NCBI GenBank assembly: GCA_007133445.1
Contig: SLMR01000155.1
Span: 1 to 5,645, forward strand
Direction: 5' to 3'
Origin: Aquisalimonas sp.
Lineage (GTDB): Bacteria; Pseudomonadota; Gammaproteobacteria; Nitrococcales; Aquisalimonadaceae
DNA length: 5,645 bases
Of the stretch, positions 1 to 5,550 are shown one piece after another. The position numbers and the translations under genes are program-made. A model generated the notes under the pieces. The model was not told where the DNA came from, made no database searches, and worked only from the letters and a program-made list of their open reading frames with translations. The first letter of the stretch is position 1. The number at the start of each line of letters is the position of its first letter.

Positions 1-414
1 CCGCTGCGCCTCGACTTGCGCCGTCCCGGCGACAAGCGCCTCCGCATGGTTCAGCGCATCGGTATCCTCGGAGGCCCGCAACTGGCGTAGCTCTTCGCGC
101 GCCTCAGTGTAGGGCGGCGGTTCCAGCCAGAGCACCCCGAGGGCAAGGACGGATTTCACGCTGTCGACACGGGCGTCGAAACGGGTGCTCCTGTCTGAGG
201 ACTGGCTGGCCAGGTAGACATTCCGTCCCAGATTGACGCCGTGGAAAGCGCCCCACCCCCCGCGCCAGAGTCGCGCATGGTGCTCGCCCTGTGCCAGGGA
301 TTCGTCCAGTTCGCTCCAGCGTGGGTCGTCGTCCACGGCGCCGGCCTCTTGAGACAGCACGGCAAGGACCAGCGCGAGCACGCTCATGCCCGGAAGCCGG
401 GCGCGGGCGTTCAT
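1..414 (-). CDS. Hypothetical exported protein, 5' part only
   Basis: The reading frame is open from an ATG at 414 to the left edge (138 codons, no stop), so the C-terminus lies outside the window. Residues 1-26 look like a Sec signal peptide: Arg-containing N-region, hydrophobic core MSVLALVLAVL (10-20), and an AGA cleavage site before VDDD (27-30). There is no lipobox Cys. The mature part has a Trp/Gly-rich patch (LWRGGWGAF, 49-57), a hydrophobic VLALGVLWL stretch (88-96) followed by PPP (99-101), and then a charged, Ala-rich, probably helical tail. I do not recognise the family and assign no function; a periplasmic or inner-membrane-associated location is inferred. The start is uncertain. 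An in-frame ATG at 459 would add 15 residues (MPGVNALRRLTHQRR) and push the signal peptide inward, so 414 is preferred, although neither start has a clear Shine-Dalgarno. The gene is divergent from the SDR gene. Confidence 0.72.
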   Translation of the reverse strand, partial: MNARARLPGMSVLALVLAVLSQEAGAVDDDPRWSELDESLAQGEHHARLWRGGWGAFHGVNLGRNVYLASQSSDRSTRFDARVDSVKSVLALGVLWLEPPPYTEAREELRQLRASEDTDALNHAEALVAGTAQVEAQR

Positions 415-527
415 GCGTCGCTGGTGTGTCAGGCGTCGTAGGGCATTCACGCCCGGCATGGTAGCGTATTGATCCGGCGTATGTGGCAACGGGCGGGTAT
501 GGGCGCGATTCCGAGGGCACCTGCGGC

Positions 528-547
528 CACTGGCAGCTGAGCCAGTG
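528..547. promoter_or_regulatory. Perfect 7-7 inverted repeat upstream of the SDR gene
   Basis: CACTGGC at 528-534 is repeated inverted as GCCAGTG at 541-547, with a 6-nt spacer (AGCTGA). It lies in the divergent intergenic region, 45 nt before the SDR start codon. It could be an operator for a dimeric repressor or an RNA hairpin in the SDR leader. It shares base 547 with the terminator-like hairpin that follows, so the two would sit directly next to each other in a transcript. No good -35/-10 pair is visible nearby, so its role is unproven. Confidence 0.4.
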
Positions 548-576
548 CGGATGTACGCGGCGCTGATCCGCTTTTT
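547..576 (+). terminator. Hairpin plus T5: intrinsic terminator or attenuator before the SDR gene
   Basis: GCGGAT (547-552) pairs perfectly with ATCCGC (566-571) across a 13-nt loop and is followed at once by TTTTT (572-576), the layout of a Rho-independent terminator on the plus strand. No plus-strand gene lies upstream inside the window, because the left neighbour is on the minus strand. If it is real, it would therefore act as an attenuator within the SDR leader, ending 16 nt before the start codon. The 6-bp stem with a large loop is only moderately stable, so chance is possible. Confidence 0.4.
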
Positions 577-592
577 CTGAGGGAATGATCCC

Positions 593-1363
593 ATGTTCGA
601 GCGTTTCCCGAAGGGCTTTCATGCCCTGATCCAGGGTGCCAGCCGTGGTATTGGCCTGGAGTGCGTGCGCCGGCTCCTGGACGATGACCGTGTTGGCCGG
701 GTTTATGCCACCGCCCGCCAGCCGGAGCGATCAGAGGGGTTACGGACGCTGCTGGAGATCCACCCGGAACGACTGGTCACCGTGCCTCTGGATGTGACGG
801 ACGAGACCAGCGTGGAGGACGCGGCCGCGACGGTCGGTGTGCGCAGCGAGCGCCTGCACCTGCTGTTCAACGTTGCCGGTGTGCTGCACGATCATAAGGG
901 GCTTACCCCCGAGAAGCGCCTGGCCGACGTGTGTCTGGACAATCTCGAGCGCAGTTTCCGGGTCAATGCGTTCGGGCCTCTACTTGTGGCCCGTGCCTTT
1001 GAACGTCTGCTCACGCATCGCGAACACGCTGTGCTGGCGAACATGTCGGCGCGGGTGGGGAGCATTGGCGATAACGGCCTGGGTGGCTGGTACGCCTATC
1101 GTGGCGCCAAGGCCGCTCAGAACATGTTCACCCGCGGGTTGTCCGTGGAACTGGGACGGCGCTCACCGCAACTGGTATGCGTGGCGTTGCATCCGGGCAC
1201 GACGGACACCGCTCTGTCCGAGCCTTTTCAGGCACGGGTGCCGGAGGGCAGGCTGCAAAGCACGGCCTATACCGTGGAGCGGCTGTTCGAGGTCATCAGC
1301 GGCCTCGACCGTGACGATAACGGATCGTTCCTGGCGTGGGACGGCCAGCCAATTCCGTGGTAG
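593..1363 (+). CDS. Short-chain dehydrogenase/reductase, C-factor-like
   Basis: This 256-residue protein has the usual length of a classical SDR (Rossmann fold, cytosolic, NAD(P)-dependent oxidoreductase). Visible motifs are the dinucleotide-binding GASRGIG (15-21), the LDV acidic motif with Asp67, FNVAG (92-96; NNAG in most members), the structural Asn125 in RVNAFGP, a Ser at 152 or 157, the catalytic Tyr169 and Lys173 (YRGAK), and the HPGTTDT loop (200-206). The GGWYAYRGAK context and the late HPG loop resemble the C-factor (Myxococcus CsgA-like) branch common in proteobacteria, whose physiological substrate is generally unknown. Arg43 after strand 2 could favour NADP, but this is a guess. 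The start is supported by GAGGG at 579-583, 9 nt before the ATG. The gene stands alone, divergent from the exported protein and convergent with putP; a terminator-like hairpin precedes it. The SDR family is certain; the substrate is not predictable. Confidence 0.93.
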   Translation: MFERFPKGFHALIQGASRGIGLECVRRLLDDDRVGRVYATARQPERSEGLRTLLEIHPERLVTVPLDVTDETSVEDAAATVGVRSERLHLLFNVAGVLHDHKGLTPEKRLADVCLDNLERSFRVNAFGPLLVARAFERLLTHREHAVLANMSARVGSIGDNGLGGWYAYRGAKAAQNMFTRGLSVELGRRSPQLVCVALHPGTTDTALSEPFQARVPEGRLQSTAYTVERLFEVISGLDRDDNGSFLAWDGQPIPW

Positions 1364-1450
1364 GCACGTTGACGACGTCGCCGTTACCGGAATGCCCCGA
1401 ACCGCCTCAGGAGTCGCGGAACGATTTACGTGCCTCCGGGCTCCCAGCGC

Positions 1451-1485
1451 GCTTGCGGCCAGGGTAGCGCTCCCCGGCCACAAGC
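1451..1485. terminator. Imperfect long hairpin between convergent genes
   Basis: GCTTGCGGCC (1451-1460) faces GGCCACAAGC (1476-1485), with inner GGG (1462-1464) and CCC (1472-1474) extending the stem around a small AGCGCT-containing loop. The one C/A mismatch on the plus strand becomes a G-U pair in the minus-strand transcript, so the structure is better suited to ending putP mRNA, whose stop codon is 30 nt upstream. No T-tract follows on either strand. It is therefore at best a weak or Rho-assisted terminator shared by the SDR gene and putP. Confidence 0.35.
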
Positions 1486-1498
1486 GGCAGCGATCTTT

Positions 1499-1529
1499 GA
1501 TGCCTGGCGGGACGTCACATGCCGGCATC
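1499..1529. terminator. Hairpin overlapping the putP stop codon
   Basis: GATGCC (1499-1504) plus GGC (1506-1508) pair with GCC (1521-1523) plus GGCATC (1524-1529), leaving one bulged T and a 12-nt loop that contains the putP stop codon (1515-1517). It may protect the 3' end of the putP message or help terminate it together with the hairpin at 1451-1485. No T-run follows. This is weak evidence and is reported as structure only. Confidence 0.25.
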
Positions 1530-2972
1530 GCGGAACTGTTGCTGAACTTCCTGTGACGGTTCCTTGCCCAGCAGGCTGACCACGATGATGGTGGCCGTGC
1601 AGAAGATGAAGCCGGGCACGATCTCGTAGACGTCAAAGAGTCCCCCGGAGAGCTGCTCCCAGACGATGACCGTCACGGCGCCCACGACCATGCCCGCCAT
1701 GGCGGAGACGCCCGTCATCCGCTTCCAGTAGAGTGAAAGGATGATCACCGGGCCGAAGGCCGCTCCGAATCCGCCCCAGGCGTAGGCCACAAGATCCAGC
1801 ACGCCGGCTTCGGGGTCCATGGCCAGAAGCAGGGCCACAATGGACACCACGATCACGGCGCCACGGCCCACCCAGACCAATTCCTGGTCCGAGGCCGACG
1901 GCCGGAAGAAGCCCTTATAGAAGTCATTGGTCAGCGCACTGGCGGAGACCAGCAACTGCGAGTCGATGGTGCTCATGATCGCTGCCAGGATGGCTGCCAT
2001 CAGGAAGCCCGCCACCCAGGGGTTGAATAGCGCCCGGATGAGTTCGATCAGTATGGTCTCGCTCTCCTCGACGGGTGCATCGGCGAAGAAGGCGATGCCC
2101 ATGTAGCCGGTGGCAACCGCGCCGATGAGCGCCAGGACCATCCAGCTCATGCCGATGGTCATGGCCTTCGGCATTTCGTCCACGGAGCGAATGGCCATGA
2201 ACCGGGCGAGGATGTGCGGCTGGCCGAAATAACCCAGTCCCCAGGCCAGGAGTGAGATCATGCCCAGGAAGGTCATGCCCTCCAGCACCGTGGTGTAGCT
2301 GGGATCGATGGCGACGATCTCGCGCTCTGCCTGTCCCCAGCCACCCACCAGCACCACCACGAACATGGGCACGATGAGCAGGGTGAGGAACATGAGCAGG
2401 CCCTGAAAGAAGTCGGTCCAGCTCACCGCCAGGAAGCCGCCCAGGAACGTATAGGAAATGATGACCACTGCACCGACCAGGACGGCGGTGCCGTACTCCA
2501 TCCCGAACGTGCTCTGGAACAGCAGACCGCCACCCACCAGGCCGGCAGAAATGTAGAGCGTGAAGAACACCAGGATCACGATGGCGGAGATCACCCGGAG
2601 CATGCGCGTCTTGTCGTAGAAGCGATTCTCTAGGAAGTCCGGGATTGTGAGGGAGTCCTTCGCGACAGCCGTGAATCTTCGCAGCCTGCCGGCGACGAAC
2701 AGCCAGTTCAGAAATGCGCCGGCGACCAGACCGACACCAATCCAGAGCTCGCCCAGGCCTGAGGCGTAGACGGCGCCCGGCAATCCGAGCAGCAGCCATC
2801 CGCTCATGTCCGAGGCGCCGGCACTGAGAGCCGTGACGCCGGGCCCCAGGCTGCGGCCACCGAGCACATAGTCCGAGAGGTCGTTGGTCATGCGGTAGGC
2901 GTAATAGCCAAGCACCAGCATGAGCACCAGATAGGCGGCGAACGTGACGAGTGTCGGAATGGGCATATCCAT
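1515..2972 (-). CDS. putP: Sodium/proline symporter PutP
   Basis: A 485-residue inner-membrane protein of the solute:sodium symporter family (SSS, LeuT-fold, about 13 transmembrane helices; E. coli PutP has 502 residues). It couples Na+ influx to L-proline uptake for catabolism or osmoprotection. The N-terminal half keeps E. coli PutP numbering: Arg40 in LGGRSLGP, then GASDMSGW with Ala53, Asp55, Met56, Ser57 and Trp59, Tyr140, and WGLGYFGQPH (244-253). The helix 9 Na+-site motif AAIMSTIDSQ gives Ala331, Ser334 and Thr335, equivalent to Ala337, Ser340 and Thr341 of E. coli. This numbering match supports the ATG at 2972; an AAGAAGGA Shine-Dalgarno lies about 10 nt upstream. An ATG two codons further in is possible but less likely. 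No putA or proline-metabolism gene is in the window. A 246-nt non-coding stretch separates it from yjbQ upstream, so it probably has its own promoter. The identification is very secure; other SSS substrates are unlikely given the residue match. Confidence 0.97.
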   Translation of the reverse strand: MDMPIPTLVTFAAYLVLMLVLGYYAYRMTNDLSDYVLGGRSLGPGVTALSAGASDMSGWLLLGLPGAVYASGLGELWIGVGLVAGAFLNWLFVAGRLRRFTAVAKDSLTIPDFLENRFYDKTRMLRVISAIVILVFFTLYISAGLVGGGLLFQSTFGMEYGTAVLVGAVVIISYTFLGGFLAVSWTDFFQGLLMFLTLLIVPMFVVVLVGGWGQAEREIVAIDPSYTTVLEGMTFLGMISLLAWGLGYFGQPHILARFMAIRSVDEMPKAMTIGMSWMVLALIGAVATGYMGIAFFADAPVEESETILIELIRALFNPWVAGFLMAAILAAIMSTIDSQLLVSASALTNDFYKGFFRPSASDQELVWVGRGAVIVVSIVALLLAMDPEAGVLDLVAYAWGGFGAAFGPVIILSLYWKRMTGVSAMAGMVVGAVTVIVWEQLSGGLFDVYEIVPGFIFCTATIIVVSLLGKEPSQEVQQQFRDAGM

Positions 2973-3057
2973 GTACAGCGCATCCTTCTTCTTGTTGGTG
3001 GTTGCTCAGCCGCTGCTCGGGATGCCCGGTCGCCTGCATGCCTTGCGGCGTCTGTGA

Positions 3058-3069
3058 ACGCAAGTGCGT
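3058..3069. promoter_or_regulatory. Palindrome ACGCA-AG-TGCGT in the putP upstream region
   Basis: A perfect 5-bp inverted repeat with a 2-nt centre, about 85 nt before the putP start codon. Its symmetry would suit a small dimeric regulator, and proline uptake genes are often regulated, but the repeat is short and could arise by chance in GC-rich DNA. Confidence 0.2.
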
Positions 3070-3168
3070 CGTCCTTGAGCGTAGCACCGAATTGTCGTGG
3101 AAGGGCGGAGTTTTTCGGGCGTCTTGCCGGGGGTGCTGCATGAACGCGGCGTGTCCGTCCATGGCGCG

Positions 3169-3174
3169 GTTATA
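3169..3174 (-). promoter_or_regulatory. Candidate -10 element for putP (TATAAC)
   Basis: Reading the minus strand, TATAAC matches the sigma-70 -10 consensus at five of six positions and stands out in otherwise GC-rich DNA. No matching -35 hexamer is found 16-18 nt upstream, so it would need an activator or an alternative sigma factor. The position is about 45 nt past the yjbQ stop codon, a sensible place for a putP promoter. Confidence 0.3.
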
Positions 3175-3218
3175 CAGTTGGGAGCGCAAGCCTCACGGGT
3201 CCGGAGAAAACACGGTCC

Positions 3219-3632
3219 CTAAACACCCTGCAGCGTCACCGTGAGCCGCCGCTCGTGAGTCTGCAGCCGATGCTCCCAGAGATAGAGGCCTTGCCAGGTT
3301 CCCAGGGCAAGGCGGCCCTCCAGCACCGGTACGGTCAGCGTGGTCTGGGTGATGGCACTGCGCACGTGGGCGGGCATGTCGTCCGGGCCCTCCATGTCGT
3401 GCTCGAACAGGGGATCGCCATCCGGCACCAGGCGGGCGAGGATGCGCTCCAGGTCACGCTGCACCGACGGGTCCGCATTCTCCTGGATCAGGAGCGAGGC
3501 ACTGGTGTGGTGGATGAAGACGTGACACAGCCCGCTGCGCACGTTGCCCTGGGTTACGCGGCGCGCGACCTCGCCGGTGATGTCGACGAGCCCGCGGCCG
3601 TTGGTTCGGATGGTCACCGTCTCGTGCTGCAT
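3219..3632 (-). CDS. yjbQ: YjbQ family protein (UPF0047), possible secondary thiamine-phosphate synthase
   Basis: This 137-residue protein is full length for the UPF0047/YjbQ family (about 130-140 residues), a compact cytosolic fold that forms trimers in solved structures. Diagnostic motifs are FIHHTSASL (39-47, His41/His42), IQENADPSV (49-57), HDMEGPDDMPAH (78-89), the LALGTWQGLYLWEHR block (108-122), and a short C-terminal strand. E. coli YjbQ has weak thiamine-phosphate synthase activity that can bypass thiE, but the physiological role is still debated; I transfer the family, not a firm function. GGAG in CCGGAGAACGC sits 5 nt before the ATG at 3632, which supports this start. It is divergent from the bTHX gene, with 80 nt between the two start codons, and lies upstream of putP on the same strand but with a wide gap. 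No thiamine gene or TPP riboswitch is nearby, so the context does not support a dedicated role in thiamine synthesis. Confidence 0.95.
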   Translation of the reverse strand: MQHETVTIRTNGRGLVDITGEVARRVTQGNVRSGLCHVFIHHTSASLLIQENADPSVQRDLERILARLVPDGDPLFEHDMEGPDDMPAHVRSAITQTTLTVPVLEGRLALGTWQGLYLWEHRLQTHERRLTVTLQGV

Positions 3633-3662
3633 GCGTTCTCCGGTGTGTCGTCGAGGCGTCCG

Positions 3663-3690
3663 TTCACGTTACCATCGGCGTTCTTGTAGT
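3663..3690 (+). promoter_or_regulatory. Candidate promoter for the bTHX gene
   Basis: TTCACG (3663-3668) and TGTAGT (3685-3690), spaced 16 nt, each match four of six sigma-70 consensus bases. Transcription would start near 3697, giving a very short leader that still includes the strong AAGGAGA Shine-Dalgarno (3700-3706). The pair lies in the 80-nt divergent gap shared with yjbQ, whose own promoter must overlap it. The match is modest, so this is a suggestion only. Confidence 0.3.
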
Positions 3691-3712
3691 CGACCCCGAA
3701 AGGAGAGCAGGC

Positions 3713-3829
3713 ATGGCCCGAGGTGACCAGCGCAGTCGCCGTGGCAAGATCGCCCGCGGCAGTTACGGCAAGGCCCGGCCCAAGGCGGCCAAGGTTCGCA
3801 AGGAGCGCCGCGCCGCCGCCGGCAAGTAA
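3713..3829 (+). CDS. Small ribosomal subunit protein bTHX (30S ribosomal protein THX)
   Basis: A 38-codon gene encoding an extremely basic peptide with no acidic residues except Asp5 and Glu31. Its N-terminal half, MARGDQRSRRGKIARGSYGK (1-20) then ARP, fits the THX pattern GDxxxRRGKIxRGxYGKxRP known from Thermus thermophilus, where the 26-residue peptide sits in a cavity at the top of the 30S head and stabilises rRNA packing. This one has a longer Lys/Arg/Ala tail (residues 24-38), as seen in some other bacterial members. The start is clear: AAGGAGA at 3700-3706 is a near-ideal Shine-Dalgarno, and the core AGGAG ends 7 nt before the ATG. The TAA stop is at 3827-3829. It is monocistronic, divergent from yjbQ and convergent with the methyltransferase gene; a weak hairpin follows at 3843-3870. 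Longer overlapping frames in this region are artefacts that can mask this gene. Confidence in the family is high. Confidence 0.93.
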   Translation: MARGDQRSRRGKIARGSYGKARPKAAKVRKERRAAAGK

Positions 3830-3842
3830 TCGCGTTCATGGT

Positions 3843-3870
3843 GACGGGGCGGCGGTCAACCGAGCCCGTC
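3843..3870. terminator. Weak hairpin between convergent bTHX and methyltransferase genes
   Basis: GACGGG (3843-3848) pairs with CCCGTC (3865-3870), and an inner CGGT-CA-ACCG (3853-3862) can form within the loop. It lies 14 nt after the bTHX stop and 26 nt after the stop of the opposing methyltransferase gene, so it could serve both. No T-run follows on either strand, so it is a poor intrinsic terminator by the usual rule. Confidence 0.33.
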
Positions 3871-3895
3871 CCGTCGCGCTCTCCGGTGACCCGGC

Positions 3896-4474
3896 TCAGG
3901 CACCGCTCTCGCGGTCCACGACAAAGAGCCTGGGTGCCGTGTCCGCCGTACCCGGCGGCCGCACCTCGCGGACCAGGAACGGGCGCCCCAGGGCGTTGGC
4001 CCACTCTTCCACGGCGCGTGCTTCCAGGTGCCCTCCCGAGTGGCCTGTATACGCCAGGATGGTCATGCGTCCTCCCGGCATCAGCAACGTGCTGGCCTGT
4101 CGCAGGGCCGGCACCGTGGAAGCCGGGGTGGTCACGACCCCTTTGTCGGCGCCGGGCAGGTAGCCGAGATTGAACGTGACTGCGCGGACCCGGCCCTGGA
4201 GCTCGTATCCAAGCACCGTGAGTAACTCGGCGTGATCCGCCTGAAGCAGCCGCGTTCGCGTCAATGCACCGGCGGCCTGAAGCCGCTGGCGCGTGTTCGC
4301 CAGGGCCTGCTCCTGGACATCCAGCGCGTACACCATTCCGTCGGGGCCCACGGCGCGGCTGAGGAACAGCGTGTCCAGCCCGTTGCCGGCGGTGGCGTCC
4401 ACGGCTGTGTCGCCACTGCAGAGAACGCTCTCCAGCAATTCGTGCGCCCACGCCGTCAATGGGCGGCGATTCAC
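3896..4474 (-). CDS. Class I SAM-dependent methyltransferase, YtqB/MnmM-like (putative tRNA U34 methyltransferase)
   Basis: This 192-residue cytosolic protein belongs to the family long labelled 'putative rRNA methylase'. Its Bacillus subtilis member YtqB, now MnmM, methylates nm5s2U34 of tRNA to mnm5s2U34. Matching landmarks are the SAM-binding motif I DATAGNGLDT (26-35), the acidic ribose-binding Asp52 in ALDVQ, QADHAEL (78-84), the hallmark FNLGYLPGADK (101-111), the TTPASTVPAL segment (115-124), LMPGGRM (131-137), and YTGHSGG (142-148). Length is normal for the family. Translation starts at GTG 4474, whose GTGA overlaps the TGA stop of the upstream FAD oxidoreductase. There is no clear Shine-Dalgarno, so translational coupling is likely. 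The pairing suggests both enzymes act on one substrate, plausibly the tRNA wobble uridine. Family assignment is strong; exact substrate and orthology to MnmM are inferred, so no symbol is given. Confidence 0.9.
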   Translation of the reverse strand: MNRRPLTAWAHELLESVLCSGDTAVDATAGNGLDTLFLSRAVGPDGMVYALDVQEQALANTRQRLQAAGALTRTRLLQADHAELLTVLGYELQGRVRAVTFNLGYLPGADKGVVTTPASTVPALRQASTLLMPGGRMTILAYTGHSGGHLEARAVEEWANALGRPFLVREVRPPGTADTAPRLFVVDRESGA

Positions 4475-5550
4475 GACAGATCCCGCCGCTGGCGGATATC
4501 GGCGGACGCCGGCAGAGGGTGTCCGAAGGCGATGTGGTCCGCCAGCCTGGCTGCATGCCAGGGGCCGAGCAGGGTGCCACGGGAACCGAAGCCGTTGAGA
4601 ATGCCGATGCGGGCATCCGCGTGATGAAACCCGACGAATGGCGGCCCCGGATGCGCGCCCGGGCGCACCCCGGCATAGCCCGCCAGAACGCGGACATTCG
4701 GCGGTTGCGCAAGGATGGACGGCAACGCGCTCAATAATTCGTCCCGCGCTGCGCTGGTCGGTTCACCGGCCGCAATGCCGCGCTCGTAGGTGGCCCCCAG
4801 CCGGAAGCTGCCATCATCCAGCGGGACCAGAGATTTCCTGCCCGTCACGATGGTCTCCGGCATGCAGTGGCTGTCATGGGTCGTCAGGGTCAGGCTCTCG
4901 CCCCGGGCGCGTCGCCAGGGCAGATCGCTCCACCAGGGATTCGTGAACGCACCCGCTCCATCGCAGAAGATCACGCGTTTCGCGCGCCAACGCTGCCAGC
5001 GCACACCGCCATCCCGCTCCAGCGCCAATGCCTCGGGTCTCAGCTCGGCCTCAATGAGGCGGTCCGTTGCGGCGAATCGATGGCGGGCGGCGCCCAACAG
5101 GCGGCCAAGTGCCACTCGACCGCCTCCGGACAGGCGAGCGGCGCCGTAGGGAGCAAGAACCCCGCGAGGCAATGCGTCATCCTGCGGGGCGTCCAGGTAG
5201 GGCGAGGGCGCATGCGCCTCGCGGCGTTGCTGGATCCGTTCGGCTTCCTCCGCTGATTGCAGCAGGCGCCAGATAGGCATGGCGGTGAAGATGCGGACAT
5301 CAAGCGCCCGTTCCAGCGCCCGATACGTGGTATGTGCGGAGTCCAGCAGTTCCGACAGGTTGTCGGGTGCCTTGTAACGAGGGCCGGTGTACGGGCTGAG
5401 GATGCCTGCTGCGGCGAGGCTGGCACTGCCCTGGTGGCCGGAGTCGATCAGGCGGACCGGGACGTCGCGCTCGTCCAGCATCATGGCAAGCAGGCTGCCT
5501 GCGAGCCCCTGACCCACAACCAGGGTATCGACATGTTCCAATCCCGCCAC
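4471..5550 (-). CDS. DAO-family FAD-dependent oxidoreductase, MnmC(o)-like
   Basis: A 359-residue single-domain flavoprotein of the D-amino-acid/glycine oxidase (DAO, DadA) superfamily. Residues 9-19 (TLVVGQGLAGS) form the Rossmann GxGxxG and Asp36 ends strand 2 for FAD ribose binding. Next come SLAAAGILSPYTG (44-56) and SGGGRVALGRLL (141-152). The C-terminal FAD/substrate region has RLGATYERG (250-258), AGVRPG (293-298) before PPFVG, and GFGSRGTLLGP (320-330). From memory, the order resembles the oxidase domain of E. coli MnmC (GASYHRG, CGVR then LPMVG, LGSRG). That domain oxidises the carboxymethyl group from cmnm5(s2)U34; an amino-acid or amine oxidase remains possible. No signal peptide or membrane helix is seen, so it is probably cytosolic. 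The annotated start is GTG at 5550. A TTG at 5541 is a good rival, because GAGGTG (5553-5548) would be its Shine-Dalgarno at 6-nt spacing, giving MEHVDTLVVG. It is the first gene of a two-gene operon with the methyltransferase. Confidence 0.88.
   Translation of the reverse strand: MAGLEHVDTLVVGQGLAGSLLAMMLDERDVPVRLIDSGHQGSASLAAAGILSPYTGPRYKAPDNLSELLDSAHTTYRALERALDVRIFTAMPIWRLLQSAEEAERIQQRREAHAPSPYLDAPQDDALPRGVLAPYGAARLSGGGRVALGRLLGAARHRFAATDRLIEAELRPEALALERDGGVRWQRWRAKRVIFCDGAGAFTNPWWSDLPWRRARGESLTLTTHDSHCMPETIVTGRKSLVPLDDGSFRLGATYERGIAAGEPTSAARDELLSALPSILAQPPNVRVLAGYAGVRPGAHPGPPFVGFHHADARIGILNGFGSRGTLLGPWHAARLADHIAFGHPLPASADIRQRRDLS

Larger units (their letters stand above)
2973..3218 (-). 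other. Upstream region / possible long leader of putP
   Basis: These 246 nt between the yjbQ stop and the putP start carry no convincing gene; open frames crossing them are continuations of shadow frames. Reading toward putP, I see a TATAAC hexamer (3169-3174), a 12-nt palindrome ACGCA-AG-TGCGT (3058-3069), and the putP Shine-Dalgarno (AAGAAGAAGGA, near 2983-2993). If the TATAAC is a true -10, the putP mRNA would carry a leader of about 190 nt. No known riboswitch fold was recognised. Confidence 0.45.

Noticed and set aside
1464..1472. AGCGCT palindrome as a regulator site
   Set aside because: A 6-bp palindrome of this composition is expected often by chance in GC-rich DNA, and it lies inside the loop of a convergent intergenic hairpin with no promoter nearby.
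837..1556. A 239-codon plus-strand open frame inside and beyond the SDR gene
   Set aside because: It is the out-of-frame shadow of the SDR coding sequence, rich in Cys, Trp and Arg, without a Shine-Dalgarno or domain.
1924..3189. A 421-codon minus-strand open frame overlapping putP in another frame
   Set aside because: Its product is Arg/His/Gly-rich with no hydrophobic segments or motifs, as expected from an out-of-frame reading of GC-rich DNA, while the overlapping putP frame is unmistakable.
3195..3218. A terminator after yjbQ, suggested by GGACC motifs and TTTT
   Set aside because: The GGACC copies near 3200 and 3215 are direct repeats, not inverted ones, so they do not form a stem, and the TTTT lies between them.
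3723..4163. A 146-codon plus-strand frame beginning inside the bTHX gene
   Set aside because: It starts in a different frame within bTHX and runs antisense to the methyltransferase gene. The bTHX frame has the strong Shine-Dalgarno and the family signature, and this one has neither.
3669..4712. A 347-codon minus-strand open frame across the bTHX, methyltransferase and oxidoreductase genes
   Set aside because: It overlaps three well-supported genes in a different frame or on the opposite strand, and its sequence is low-complexity Arg/Gly/Pro-rich with no recognisable domain.
3896..5550. A frameshifted or broken canonical mnmC gene
   Set aside because: In fused MnmC the methyltransferase is N-terminal and of another family. 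Here the order is reversed, the methyltransferase is of the YtqB/MnmM type, and the GTGA overlap is a normal operon junction. Two intact genes are the better reading.
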